From contig NZ_JARUKW010000004.1 in assembly GCF_029688845.1 (NCBI RefSeq), positions 62,001 to 126,000 of the forward strand: a stretch of 64,000 nt of DNA. Direction: 5' to 3'. A program made the position numbers and the translations under genes. The DNA is from Natronococcus sp. A-GB1. Its GTDB lineage: Archaea; Halobacteriota; Halobacteria; Halobacteriales; Natrialbaceae. The notes beneath the pieces are model-generated. The model was not told the origin of the DNA, ran no database searches, and saw nothing but the letters and a program-made list of their open reading frames with translations. Shown piece after piece: positions 1-7,486 of the stretch; within the stretch, counting starts at the first letter, position 1, and each line of letters opens with the position of its first letter.

Positions 1-254
1 ACAGGAGTTTCGTCCAAAACGGCTTCTGGCCTTTATTATATACTTTACTCTAGTGGTAATCTAGTAGTAGTAGTGTAGTGGGACAATCCCGGACCAACCG
101 TTCTGTGTCGGGTTTCTGAAATGGAACGGCGATTCTTCTTCGTTGTTTATACCTTATCCCTCCGTGTCCGGAAGCGAACTCGGATCGAGGGACTCTAGGC
201 GTCGAAGTCGTCGGTGGCACGGGGTGTTCACGTCTCGAGTTCGTTCTTCGATCC

Positions 255-274
255 GACACCGGATTTCAGATGAT
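255..274 (-). repeat. ORB-like element, inverted copy
   Basis: Reads as the reverse complement of the element at 427-446 with a mismatch only at each end. It is the only copy pointing away from the initiator gene, so it and the plus-oriented copies flank the interval 275-426 head to head. Confidence 0.75.
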
Positions 275-426
275 ATCGCCGATTCACAGGCTGTATCATC
301 CGCGAACGGAGATCCAGAACCGCTCGAGGCAAGCACGGGTTGCGATCGGCTCCCGAAGATCTACCCCACATCGAACCGTCGATCGACCGTTACGACCCCT
401 TCCCACCACCCCCTTCTTCGCGGCAT

Positions 427-452
427 TTCATCTGAAATCCGGTGTGGGTGGG
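427..452 (+). repeat. ORB-like element 1
   Basis: Core TTCATCTGAAATCCGGTGTG at 427-446, followed by a G-rich tail to 452. The core is identical to the copies at 489 and 543. G-strings at one end of the box are typical of haloarchaeal ORBs. Confidence 0.8.
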
Positions 453-488
453 AGTAGTTGCCCGAGATCCGCCCCGGCTTCGCAGCAT

Positions 489-515
489 TTCATCTGAAAT
501 CCGGTGTGGGTGGGG
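489..515 (+). repeat. ORB-like element 2
   Basis: The core at 489-508 is identical to element 1, again with a G-rich tail. The preceding bases GCAT are shared with element 1, so the similarity extends a little beyond the core. Confidence 0.8.
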
Positions 516-542
516 GCGCACCGACTCCCTCCTGTCCGGGAA

Positions 543-562
543 TTCATCTGAAATCCGGTGTG
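543..562 (+). repeat. ORB-like element 3
   Basis: The 20-base core is identical to elements 1 and 2, but it lacks the G-rich tail. Confidence 0.75.
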
Positions 563-652
563 TGACTCGCGACCAGGGTTCGGGCCACTTCGGTTTCGAC
601 GCGAACTCGGCGCGAGCGACCCCCGTTCGCGGAGGGAAAGAGCTAAGGAAAA

Positions 653-672
653 ATCATCTGAAAGACGGTGTA
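653..672 (+). repeat. Degenerate ORB-like element at the orc1 start
   Basis: Keeps TCATCTGAAA and CGGTGT with a few substitutions, and abuts the ATG at 672. It lies where the orc1 transcription start would be, so initiator binding here could also repress its own gene. Confidence 0.55.
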
Positions 673-2051
673 TGCCTTTGCACGCGGAGGGAACGGGGAC
701 GCTCGGCGAGTACGCCGCCGAGCACGGCGCAGTCGCCCACTCCCGCTCCAAGTCTCGCGACGATCCGCTCTCGGTCCTGGACGAGGAAGATCGGATCTTC
801 GCGAACGAGGATCTGCTCCGGATCGACCACGTCCCCGACCAGAACAAGATCGTCGGCCGGAACAACCAGATCGAGACCGTTGCCCGACGGCTCAAGCCGA
901 CGATCACCGGCGGAACGGGCAAGGGGACGCTCCTGCTTGGAAAGTCGGGCTCCGGGAAGACGCTGGTCACCCGCTACGTCAGCCGCGAGGTCGTCGGCCG
1001 CGGCCTCGAGAACGACGTCCGGATCGGCCGAGCGGTCATCGACTGCGCCCAGCGCCGCTCGGAGGTACAGACGGTCATCCACCTCGCGAAGAGTCTGAAC
1101 GAACCCGAGAAGACGGGGATCACGATCCCCCACTCCGGGATCGCAACGGGGGCGTACTACGATCGGCTCTGGTCGGTCATCGACGAACTGTACGACGCGA
1201 TCATCGTCGTCCTGGACGAGATCGATCGGCTCGCCCCGCCCGACGACGTCGAGAACGTCCCGCCCGAGGAGGCCGACGACAGCAAACTCCTCATGCAACT
1301 CTCGCGAGCGGGCGAGGAGAACGACGTCGACGCAAGTATTACGGTGATCGGAATCAGCAACGACCTGAAGTACGGAGATCGACTCGACACTCGCGTCGAG
1401 AGTTCGTTCTCGCCCGACGAGATCGTCTTCCCGGCCTACGACGCGAACCAGCTCGGGGACATCCTCGAGCGCCGACGCGACGCCTACCGCGAGAACGTGC
1501 TGACCGACGACGTCATCCCGCTGTGCTCGGCCTTTTCGGCCCAGGAACACGGTGACGCGCGCCGGGCGATCGATCTCTTCCGGCTCGCGGGCGAGGTCGC
1601 CAGGGACAACGACGCCGCCCAGGTCACGGAGAGCCACGTCCGAGTCGCAAACGACGACGCCGAAGTGACCCGGATCCAGGATCTCATCAGGGGGTGTCCC
1701 ACGCAGGCGAAGATCGCGATCGCGGCGCTTGCGACGATGGACGAGTTCTCCGAGCGCTCGGCGTTCAAGGCTACCGAGATGTACCGCGTCTACCGCGCGT
1801 TCGCCGAGGCGATCGACGCCAACGTCCTCGGCAAGAAACGGATCACTGACCAGCTCCGGGAGTACGAAACCTTGAAGATCATCAACATGACCAGGACCAG
1901 CGACGGCTACCGCGAGGGCACCTACCTCCAGCTCTCCCTCCTCGACGACTCGAGTCTCCTGCTCCAGACGATCGGTCTCGACGAGCGGTGTGCGAATATC
2001 CCGATCGACGGGCGGATGCGCCAGCACATCGTCTCCATAGTGGGATCGTAG
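672..2051 (+). CDS. orc1: Orc1/Cdc6 replication initiator
   Basis: Archaeal Orc1/Cdc6 AAA+ ATPase that recognises origin boxes and starts chromosome replication. 459 residues from the ATG at 672. The reading frame is open further upstream, but that part runs through the ORB repeats and looks non-coding. Walker A (GKSGSGKT) is near residue 98 and Walker B (VVLDEID) near residue 185. The C-terminal winged-helix part runs from about residue 330 and includes the phrase AKIAIAALATMDEF. Its position beside five ORB-like repeats supports an origin-linked initiator rather than one of the many dispersed paralogues of haloarchaea. Confidence 0.93.
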   Translation: MPLHAEGTGTLGEYAAEHGAVAHSRSKSRDDPLSVLDEEDRIFANEDLLRIDHVPDQNKIVGRNNQIETVARRLKPTITGGTGKGTLLLGKSGSGKTLVTRYVSREVVGRGLENDVRIGRAVIDCAQRRSEVQTVIHLAKSLNEPEKTGITIPHSGIATGAYYDRLWSVIDELYDAIIVVLDEIDRLAPPDDVENVPPEEADDSKLLMQLSRAGEENDVDASITVIGISNDLKYGDRLDTRVESSFSPDEIVFPAYDANQLGDILERRRDAYRENVLTDDVIPLCSAFSAQEHGDARRAIDLFRLAGEVARDNDAAQVTESHVRVANDDAEVTRIQDLIRGCPTQAKIAIAALATMDEFSERSAFKATEMYRVYRAFAEAIDANVLGKKRITDQLREYETLKIINMTRTSDGYREGTYLQLSLLDDSSLLLQTIGLDERCANIPIDGRMRQHIVSIVGS

Positions 2052-2084
2052 CGCCAACCGACTATTTTGTACCACCAATGACCA

Positions 2085-2092
2085 ATATATTT
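2085..2092 (+). promoter_or_regulatory. TATA element of the aglJ-like gene
   Basis: ATATATTT about 30 nt before the ATG at 2121, the spacing expected for a leaderless haloarchaeal transcript. It supports the upstream start at 2121 over the internal Met codon at 2175. Confidence 0.55.
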
Positions 2093-2120
2093 TTCATCTC
2101 TGATACAGAATTCACGGGCA

Positions 2121-3134
2121 ATGGAACATGACGGGGTCCGCGCGTCGACGCTCGAGCGGGAGGCGTTCCTGTCGATGAGCGAACGGACGCGCGATATTTC
2201 GACCGACGAGGTCTGTATCCTCATCCCGACGCTGAACGAGGCGGCGACGATCGGCGGCGTGATCGACGGTTTCCGTGAACAGGGGTACTCGAACGTCGTC
2301 GTCGTCGACGGCGACTCCGATGACGAGACGCGCACTATCGCGCGCGAGCGGGGCGCCCAGGTGTTCACCCAGGCCGGCAACGGGAAGGGCCAGGCCGTCA
2401 GGGAAACCCTCGAGTACGTCACGGTCCCGTACGTGTTGATGGTCGACGGCGACGGCACCTACGACCCGGCCGACGCCGAGCGCATGCTCGAGCCGCTCTC
2501 GCGGGGGTACGAACACGTCATCGGAAATCGCTTCGCCAACATGGACGACGACGCGATGAGGGCGCTGAACGGGTTCGGAAACAGATTGATCAACCGCTCG
2601 TTCCGGCTGATCCACGGCGCCGAGTACGAGGACATCCTCTCGGGGTACCGGGCGTTTACGACCGACTCGTTCGAACGCCTTTCGCTCGACTCGGACGGGT
2701 TTACCATCGAGACCGAACTCGCCGTCGAGTGTGTCAAACACGGGATCGATACGACGGTCGTCCCGGTCAGTTACAGCGCTCGGCCGGAGGCCTCGGAGAC
2801 GAACCTCCACCCGCTCAGGGACGGTGGGACGATCGTGCTGGCACTGTACTCGCTGGCGAAGACGAACAACCCGCTGTTTTACTTCGGGAGCCTCGGCGCG
2901 GCGAGCATTGCCTCCGGCGGCGTCGTGGCGATGTACGTCCTCTGGCAGTGGATCCAGTACCAACAGGGCCACGAGATTCTGGCGGTCGTCTCGGCGGCCG
3001 CGATTCTGCTCGGCGTGCAGTTGCTCATGTTCGGCGTGCTCTCGGACATGCTCGTAACGCTGCACCGCGAACAGCGCCGCCGGCTCGAACAGATTACGCG
3101 GGCCGAACGCGAGCGGGACCGAGACGACGAGTAG
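2121..3134 (+). CDS. aglJ: AglJ-type dolichyl-phosphate glycosyltransferase (GT2)
   Basis: Family 2 glycosyltransferase resembling Haloferax AglJ, which loads the first sugar onto dolichol phosphate for S-layer protein N-glycosylation at the inner face of the membrane. 337 residues. The N-terminal GT-A fold carries IPTLNEAATIG (near residue 36), VVDGDSDDET and the DxD-type motif MVDGDGTYDP. Two hydrophobic segments lie at about residues 252-275 and 285-312, followed by a basic tail. It stands alone, not in an agl cluster. A close GT2 paralogue with a different lipid substrate cannot be excluded. Confidence 0.85.
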   Translation: MEHDGVRASTLEREAFLSMSERTRDISTDEVCILIPTLNEAATIGGVIDGFREQGYSNVVVVDGDSDDETRTIARERGAQVFTQAGNGKGQAVRETLEYVTVPYVLMVDGDGTYDPADAERMLEPLSRGYEHVIGNRFANMDDDAMRALNGFGNRLINRSFRLIHGAEYEDILSGYRAFTTDSFERLSLDSDGFTIETELAVECVKHGIDTTVVPVSYSARPEASETNLHPLRDGGTIVLALYSLAKTNNPLFYFGSLGAASIASGGVVAMYVLWQWIQYQQGHEILAVVSAAAILLGVQLLMFGVLSDMLVTLHREQRRRLEQITRAERERDRDDE

Positions 3135-3146
3135 CGACCGGAACGA

Positions 3147-3476
3147 CTAGAACGGCAGCATCGACCGAAACTGCTGGACGACGCCGTTTGAGTTCTGTCG
3201 GCGGTGTTCCTCGAACGGTTCGTGCAGCGCGTTCAACAGCTGTTGACGCGAGTCGAACCGCTGCTGGTCGGCCTCTGCGAGCATCTCGCCGAGCGGAACG
3301 TCGTTCCCGTGAACGTCGTACGAGATCCGCTCGTGACCGAGTTCGGCGTCGACGTCGTCTTTGGTCGCCGGAAACGTTAGCTCCGAGCGCCTGAGGCGCG
3401 CGTCGACGGCGGCGATTCCGAAATCGACGCTCTCCGGCTCGTCGTCGTCGTCGTTCGATGGTGGCCTGACTCCCAT
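3147..3476 (-). CDS. DUF5789-like haloarchaeal protein
   Basis: Small acidic protein of 109 residues from ATG 3476; a second Met 7 codons upstream is possible. The central part (SELTFPATKDDVDAELG, then a conserved Gly/Leu region) and the C-terminal helical part resemble haloarchaeal DUF5789 proteins. That family has no known function. It is convergent with the aglJ-like gene, with 12 bases between the stops. Confidence 0.7.
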   Translation of the reverse strand: MGVRPPSNDDDDEPESVDFGIAAVDARLRRSELTFPATKDDVDAELGHERISYDVHGNDVPLGEMLAEADQQRFDSRQQLLNALHEPFEEHRRQNSNGVVQQFRSMLPF

Positions 3477-3683
3477 ACGTTGCCAGTAGAACGCCACATA
3501 TCAAAACCGCTACGGAGACGGTCGGCGATCAGGACGTTTCCGAACGACGTGTGTGGCTCGCCTCTACACCCCGCGCCATCGAGCCGTGGCGGGCCGTGAG
3601 AGGCGAGCCGTCGTCTGCCCGTCTCCGAGAAACGAGCCGTCGAGCGGCGACACGTCTTTGGGGACCGCGGCGGAGTATCTCGT

Positions 3684-3893
3684 ATGGTCGAGTACACCAC
3701 GGTTTCGATCCCGAAGGATCTGGCAGATCGCGTCGACGAAACGATCGAGGGGACGAGCTTCCAGAGCACCAGCGACCTGGTCCGGTTTCTGCTCCGAAGC
3801 ATCGTCATCCAGCACCAGCGACAGGGCGAACTGACCGAGGCCGAGTTCGAGGAGATCACCGAACAGCTCCGCGGACTGGGCTACCTCGAGTAG
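3684..3893 (+). CDS. Ribbon-helix-helix (CopG-type) regulator
   Basis: 69 residues. The N-terminal strand YTTVSIPKDLADRVDE followed by two helices (STSDLVRFLLRSIV) is a ribbon-helix-helix DNA-binding fold. The C-terminal helix (about residues 47-66) is acidic. Likely a dimeric repressor; no paired toxin gene is visible next to it. The target is unknown. Confidence 0.8.
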   Translation: MVEYTTVSIPKDLADRVDETIEGTSFQSTSDLVRFLLRSIVIQHQRQGELTEAEFEEITEQLRGLGYLE

Positions 3894-3945
3894 CGCCGCA
3901 GCTCGTCGGGGCGGGCTCGATCCGCCGGTGCTTAGTCCTGGATGG

Positions 3946-4368
3946 TCAGTCCCGGAGTTCTCGCTCGGGCGCCCGAGCGTCGAGGATCTCGAGGGGCTGG
4001 CGCTCGCCGAACCGATCGAAGGCGCCGAACGACGCCTCGCCGATCTCCCAGGGTGGAACGGCGACGAAGACCACCTGTGCGAGGTCGTCGCGTTTCGTCA
4101 CCTCGAGCTCACGCACGGGGTGGGAGACGAACTGGCCCTGAGCCTGTCGGGCCGGCGTCGAGAGGTCGACGCCGAACACCGCGTTGACCGCGTTCCCGGG
4201 ATCGGGCAGAAAGAAGTCCGTAAAGACCGGCGTCTCGGGTGGGAGCCCCTCGGCTCCCTCGAGCTCGCCGGCCGGCGTCACCGAGACCCCGGTCCGGACT
4301 CGGTCCGGATCGGCGTCCTCGGCCAACTCGAGCAACACCTCGACTAGGGCGCGGGTGACGTAGACCAC
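3946..4368 (-). CDS. Conserved hypothetical protein
   Basis: 140 residues from a GTG start. The sequence has a clean alternating alpha/beta look (VYVTRALVEVLLELAEDADP at the N-terminus; QVVFVAVPPWE near the C-terminus). No signal peptide or membrane segment is visible. I do not recognise the family. It shares a strand with the next gene (4409-5092) and lies 40 bases after it, so the two may be cotranscribed. Confidence 0.65.
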   Translation of the reverse strand: MVYVTRALVEVLLELAEDADPDRVRTGVSVTPAGELEGAEGLPPETPVFTDFFLPDPGNAVNAVFGVDLSTPARQAQGQFVSHPVRELEVTKRDDLAQVVFVAVPPWEIGEASFGAFDRFGERQPLEILDARAPERELRD

Positions 4369-4408
4369 GCCGTACTCGTACGGGCCCGCGGCAGTTAGGT
4401 GTATCCCA

Positions 4409-5092
4409 TCAGAACGGCAACAGCTTCCGTCCCGTCTTGGCGTACAGTAGCGGGGCTCGCGTTCGGGACTGGGTGAGGGCGGCCTCGAGTGCCGTCGTCG
4501 CGTCGGTCAACACGCCAGCGCCGTGGCCGACGAGCACTCGGTCGGGGACGAGATCGCCGAGGGCGTCCCGCGGCGGGATCGCCCGCCGCATCGGGTGGAC
4601 CCCGAGACGTTCCCCCCTGGCGAGGAAGTAGTCCGCGGTGCCGACCGACTCCGGAACGACGAGCGTTCGTCGGTCGGGATCGTAGAGGGCGACCTCCTGC
4701 CAGAACCGGCTGTCGACGACGGTCCGAGCCTTGAACCCCGTGTCGGCGAGTTCGTCGCCAAAGCGAACGACGGGTGCCTCGAGTTCCTCGGAGACGCCGT
4801 CGAAGAACGCCGGAAGGTACACCGGGACGTCGTGGCGGTTCGCGACGTCGGCGGCGTCACGTTTGTGTCGGTCCAGCGTAACGACGACGCCGCGGACCTC
4901 GCCAAACTCCGCGAGAAGGGCGTCGACCCCCTCGGCGTCGACGGGGTCGATCACCCACACCTCGCCGTCGCACTCGAGGGCGTGGCTGGCCCGCTGCATC
5001 TCCTCGTCGGGGTGTGCGATCCAGCCGACGCCGCCGTCGAACCGATCGATCTCCGCGAACTCGGTCGAGCGCTCGTCGACGCGAAATGGCAT
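4409..5092 (-). CDS. Degenerate metallo-beta-lactamase-fold protein
   Basis: 227 residues from ATG 5092. The order of segments follows the MBL fold: ECDGEVWVIDPVD, then VVVTLDRHKRDAADVANRHDVPVYLP, then VLVGHGAGV near the end. The zinc motif HxHxDH is replaced by LDRHKRDA, so hydrolytic metal chemistry is doubtful although the C-terminal His is kept. It may be a non-catalytic family member. An in-frame extension to 5164 exists but looks unlike the family. Confidence 0.7.
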   Translation of the reverse strand: MPFRVDERSTEFAEIDRFDGGVGWIAHPDEEMQRASHALECDGEVWVIDPVDAEGVDALLAEFGEVRGVVVTLDRHKRDAADVANRHDVPVYLPAFFDGVSEELEAPVVRFGDELADTGFKARTVVDSRFWQEVALYDPDRRTLVVPESVGTADYFLARGERLGVHPMRRAIPPRDALGDLVPDRVLVGHGAGVLTDATTALEAALTQSRTRAPLLYAKTGRKLLPF

Positions 5093-5254
5093 GGACGGCG
5101 GTACGCTCGCTCGCGTCATAAACCTGGACGAAGCCGCTGATTCCGCCGGTTCAATCCAGATCACTCTCCGTCGAGTCGTTTACCGCGTCGACCCCGACGC
5201 TGGCGAACTCGCCACGGCGACGCTTCTATGCCCCCGCCCCGAGTAGACGTGCCC

Positions 5255-5953
5255 ATGCTCACCGGGCTCTCCTGGCTCGCTCTCGAGGTCAAGTACCTCG
5301 AGCCGGCACGGCGGTTCTACGCGGAGATGCTGTCCCTGCCCGTCCGCGCGGACGGCGAGAACGAGGTCGTCCTGGCTGCGGGCGAAACGGACCTCGTCCT
5401 CCGACGACCCGAGGCGGTTCCCCGAGGTGGGCTCCACACCCACTACGCCCTCTCGATCCCCGCCGCGGAGTACGACGAGTGGTGGGACCGCCTGAGCGCC
5501 GAGTACGACCTCGAGGAGGCTCAGTTCGGCTCCTCTCGGTCGCTGTATCTGTACGATCCCGACGGGAACTGCGTCGAGCTCGGCCAGCGCGACGTCGCGG
5601 GGCCGGGGATCGACGGCCTGTTCGAGGTCGTCCTCGAGGTCGAGTCCCTCGAGCGGGCTCGCGAGTTCTACGAGGCGCTGGGCTTTCGAACGGTCGACCT
5701 CGGTTCCGACCGCAAGCGGGTGCGGCTGAACGGCCCGATGGCTCTCGAACTCTGGGAACCCCACCTCGGGATCGCCGACGGCCGCGGCGGCGTCCACGTC
5801 GATCTCGGGTTCGAGACCGACGATCCGAAAGCGGCGCTCGAGGCGATCGAGGATCGCGTCGCTCGGGTCGAACGGGAGACGAACGAGGAGATCACGGTTC
5901 GTGATCCGGACGGCCACTGGCTGACGTTCCGGTCGAACGGCGTCTCAGACTGA
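5255..5953 (+). CDS. Two-domain VOC (glyoxalase/dioxygenase-fold) protein
   Basis: About 232 residues from ATG 5255 (MLTGLSWLALEVKYLEPARR); a start at 5228 is possible. It has two tandem vicinal-oxygen-chelate domains, about residues 1-110 and 118-228. The first keeps His (GLHTHYALSI) and Glu (NCVELGQRD) at ligand positions. The second has a His (GGVHVDLGF) but ends WLTFRS, without the usual Glu. It could be a dioxygenase, glyoxalase or binding protein; the substrate cannot be deduced. Confidence 0.82.
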   Translation: MLTGLSWLALEVKYLEPARRFYAEMLSLPVRADGENEVVLAAGETDLVLRRPEAVPRGGLHTHYALSIPAAEYDEWWDRLSAEYDLEEAQFGSSRSLYLYDPDGNCVELGQRDVAGPGIDGLFEVVLEVESLERAREFYEALGFRTVDLGSDRKRVRLNGPMALELWEPHLGIADGRGGVHVDLGFETDDPKAALEAIEDRVARVERETNEEITVRDPDGHWLTFRSNGVSD

Positions 5954-6081
5954 ACGACGACGTTCTGCACACGAGAGACGGAGAAGCAGCGCCTCGGCCC
6001 GTCACACGGTCTGCCGTACTGGTTTCACGAGTCGATCGGGACGATGGGCGTCGCTCCGGAGCTGAAGGACGGGAGCCAGCC

Positions 6082-6372
6082 TCAGAGCCGATCGGTGTTG
6101 ACGTCGATTCCCGGCGGCGTGACGACCAGAAAGCCGCGGAAGTGGATGAGGTTTCCGCCCGACTCCTTGACGTCGCGGGCGAAGCCGGAGGCGAGCTCGT
6201 TGACCTCGCCGTCGACGCAGAGAACGAGGACGTTCCCCGTCGAAACCGCCTCGAGCCACTCCGAGGACGGCGTCGTTCCGTCGAGGACGCCGAGGACGAT
6301 TTCACCGTCGAGCTCGAACTCCTCGTCGATGTGTTCCTCGACGGTCCGCAGGTCGAGGTCGAAATCGCTCAT
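6082..6372 (-). CDS. DUF5779-like haloarchaeal protein
   Basis: 96 residues. It starts MSDFDLDLRTVEEHIDEE and contains VLGVLDGTTPSSEWLEAV and the C-terminal LIHFRGFLVVTPPGIDV, as in the haloarchaeal DUF5779 family. Soluble and acidic, with no known function. It is divergent from the regulator gene at 6452. Confidence 0.75.
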   Translation of the reverse strand: MSDFDLDLRTVEEHIDEEFELDGEIVLGVLDGTTPSSEWLEAVSTGNVLVLCVDGEVNELASGFARDVKESGGNLIHFRGFLVVTPPGIDVNTDRL

Positions 6373-6451
6373 ACCGATCCCCTCGGAGCGCGGCGAGAAA
6401 AACGTTCGCTTCCGCGGTACACTCTTGACGCAGGCCTCCTAACCGACGCTC

Positions 6452-7045
6452 ATGAGAGAGCTCGACGAGACGGACCTCGAGATCCTCGAGTTACTGGCGA
6501 CCGACGCCCGGCGGCCGTACAAGGAGATCGCCGATCGGGTCGACCTGACGCCGCCGGCGGTCTCGGATCGGATCTCCCGGCTCGAGAGCCAGGGGATCAT
6601 CCGGGGGTTTACGATCGACGTCGACCGCGAGCGACTTCACGGCGAGGTCTCGGTGCTGGTCGACCTCGAGCCCGCTCCCGAGGCGGTCGACGAGGTCTAC
6701 GCGGCCGCAGGCGAGCTCGAGGGCGTCGAGCGCGTCCTGGAGGGAGTGGACGGCCGCGTCCTCGTCCACGCAACGATTGCCGACGGTGACGTCCGCTCGT
6801 GGCTCGCTCGCGAGGTCGACCTCGCCTCGCTGTCGGGCTACGACGTCACGCTGCTCAACCGGTCGGCTCGCATCGCCGCGCTCTCGGCGACCGGGTTCGC
6901 CCTCGAGTGTGTCGTCTGCGGGAAGCAGGTCACCGGCGACGGTGTGACGGCAACGGTCGACGGCGAGATCAAGACGTTCTGCTGTTCTTCTTGCGAGGAT
7001 CGATACCTGAGTCGATACGAGTCCCACCGGGACGCCCTCGAGTGA
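6452..7045 (+). CDS. Lrp/AsnC-family regulator with C-terminal TRASH domain
   Basis: 197 residues. The N-terminal winged helix (DETDLEILELLATDARRPYK, then VDLTPPAVSDRISRLESQG) is of the Lrp/AsnC type. A RAM-like middle domain runs from about residue 60 to 140. The C-terminus has ECVVCGKQVTGDG and TFCCSSCEDRYL, a TRASH-type Cys cluster that binds metal in other archaeal Lrp-TRASH regulators. It lies directly upstream of leuA on the same strand. Whether it controls the leu/ilv genes or metal transport cannot be read from the sequence. Confidence 0.85.
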   Translation: MRELDETDLEILELLATDARRPYKEIADRVDLTPPAVSDRISRLESQGIIRGFTIDVDRERLHGEVSVLVDLEPAPEAVDEVYAAAGELEGVERVLEGVDGRVLVHATIADGDVRSWLAREVDLASLSGYDVTLLNRSARIAALSATGFALECVVCGKQVTGDGVTATVDGEIKTFCCSSCEDRYLSRYESHRDALE

Positions 7046-7486
7046 GGGTCCCGACTCTAAGCGATGGGGCGCTCGGATCCAGGTGAAGCTGCAACACGTA
7101 CGAATCCCCGTCGGTAACGGGTCGGTCCGTCCCGGGAGACTATTCTTCTCCTGATTTGTGTTTCGAAATATACTAACAACTGGACGATAGTCTAAATCCG
7201 TTCCGCGTGGTGGTTTCTTACTGACCGACCGTCCACCGGGAAGCGCGCGCCAGCCGAACCACGTTCTTTTCAAGCATGTTTGGGTGGATTGTAGGGGATC
7301 GAGCGAGGGATTTCGGAGTCGACTCGCGGATCGAGTAGTATGATAATAGGCTATCTGGTGGATAATAGGTCGTTGATGTCTTGCGGTTTTCTCCTCTCAG
7401 CGGAGTTCTGTGAGTACTGACACGTCGTCCCATCACGGGGGCAGCGTCAGGTTTATATACGACGTCGGTCCTCGGATTCGGATACA
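7046..7486. other. Intergenic region before leuA
   Basis: About 440 bases without a convincing gene. An AT-rich patch lies at 7141-7200 and the leuA TATA element at 7452-7459. Open frames here have no family features. Confidence 0.5.
7452..7459 (+). promoter_or_regulatory. TATA element of leuA
   Basis: TTTATATA, 28 nt before ATG 7487. It predicts a transcript beginning almost at that ATG, and therefore argues against translation from the GTG at 7410, which lies upstream of the promoter. Confidence 0.7.

Larger units (their letters stand above)
1..671. other. Putative replication origin upstream of orc1/cdc6
   Basis: No convincing gene lies in this stretch. It holds five copies of a 20-bp element, one inverted (255-274) and four in the direction of the gene (427, 489, 543 and 653), immediately before an Orc1/Cdc6 gene. 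This matches the known design of haloarchaeal origins, where origin recognition boxes sit next to their cognate initiator gene. An AT-rich stretch at about 28-80 and a smaller one near 130-160 could serve for unwinding, but I cannot tell which is the unwinding element. G-rich tails follow the second and third elements. Confidence 0.75.

Noticed and set aside
143-457. Open frames on both strands in the first 650 bases
   Set aside because: They run through the ORB repeats, are rich in Arg/Ser and lack the acidic bias of genuine genes here.
654-2078. Long minus-strand frame opposite orc1
   Set aside because: Antisense shadow produced by GC-rich codon bias; Orc1 motifs are clear on the plus strand.
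7410-7486. GTG start for leuA at 7410
   Set aside because: It lies upstream of a good TATA element, and the added residues do not resemble LeuA; kept only as an alternative in the leuA entry.
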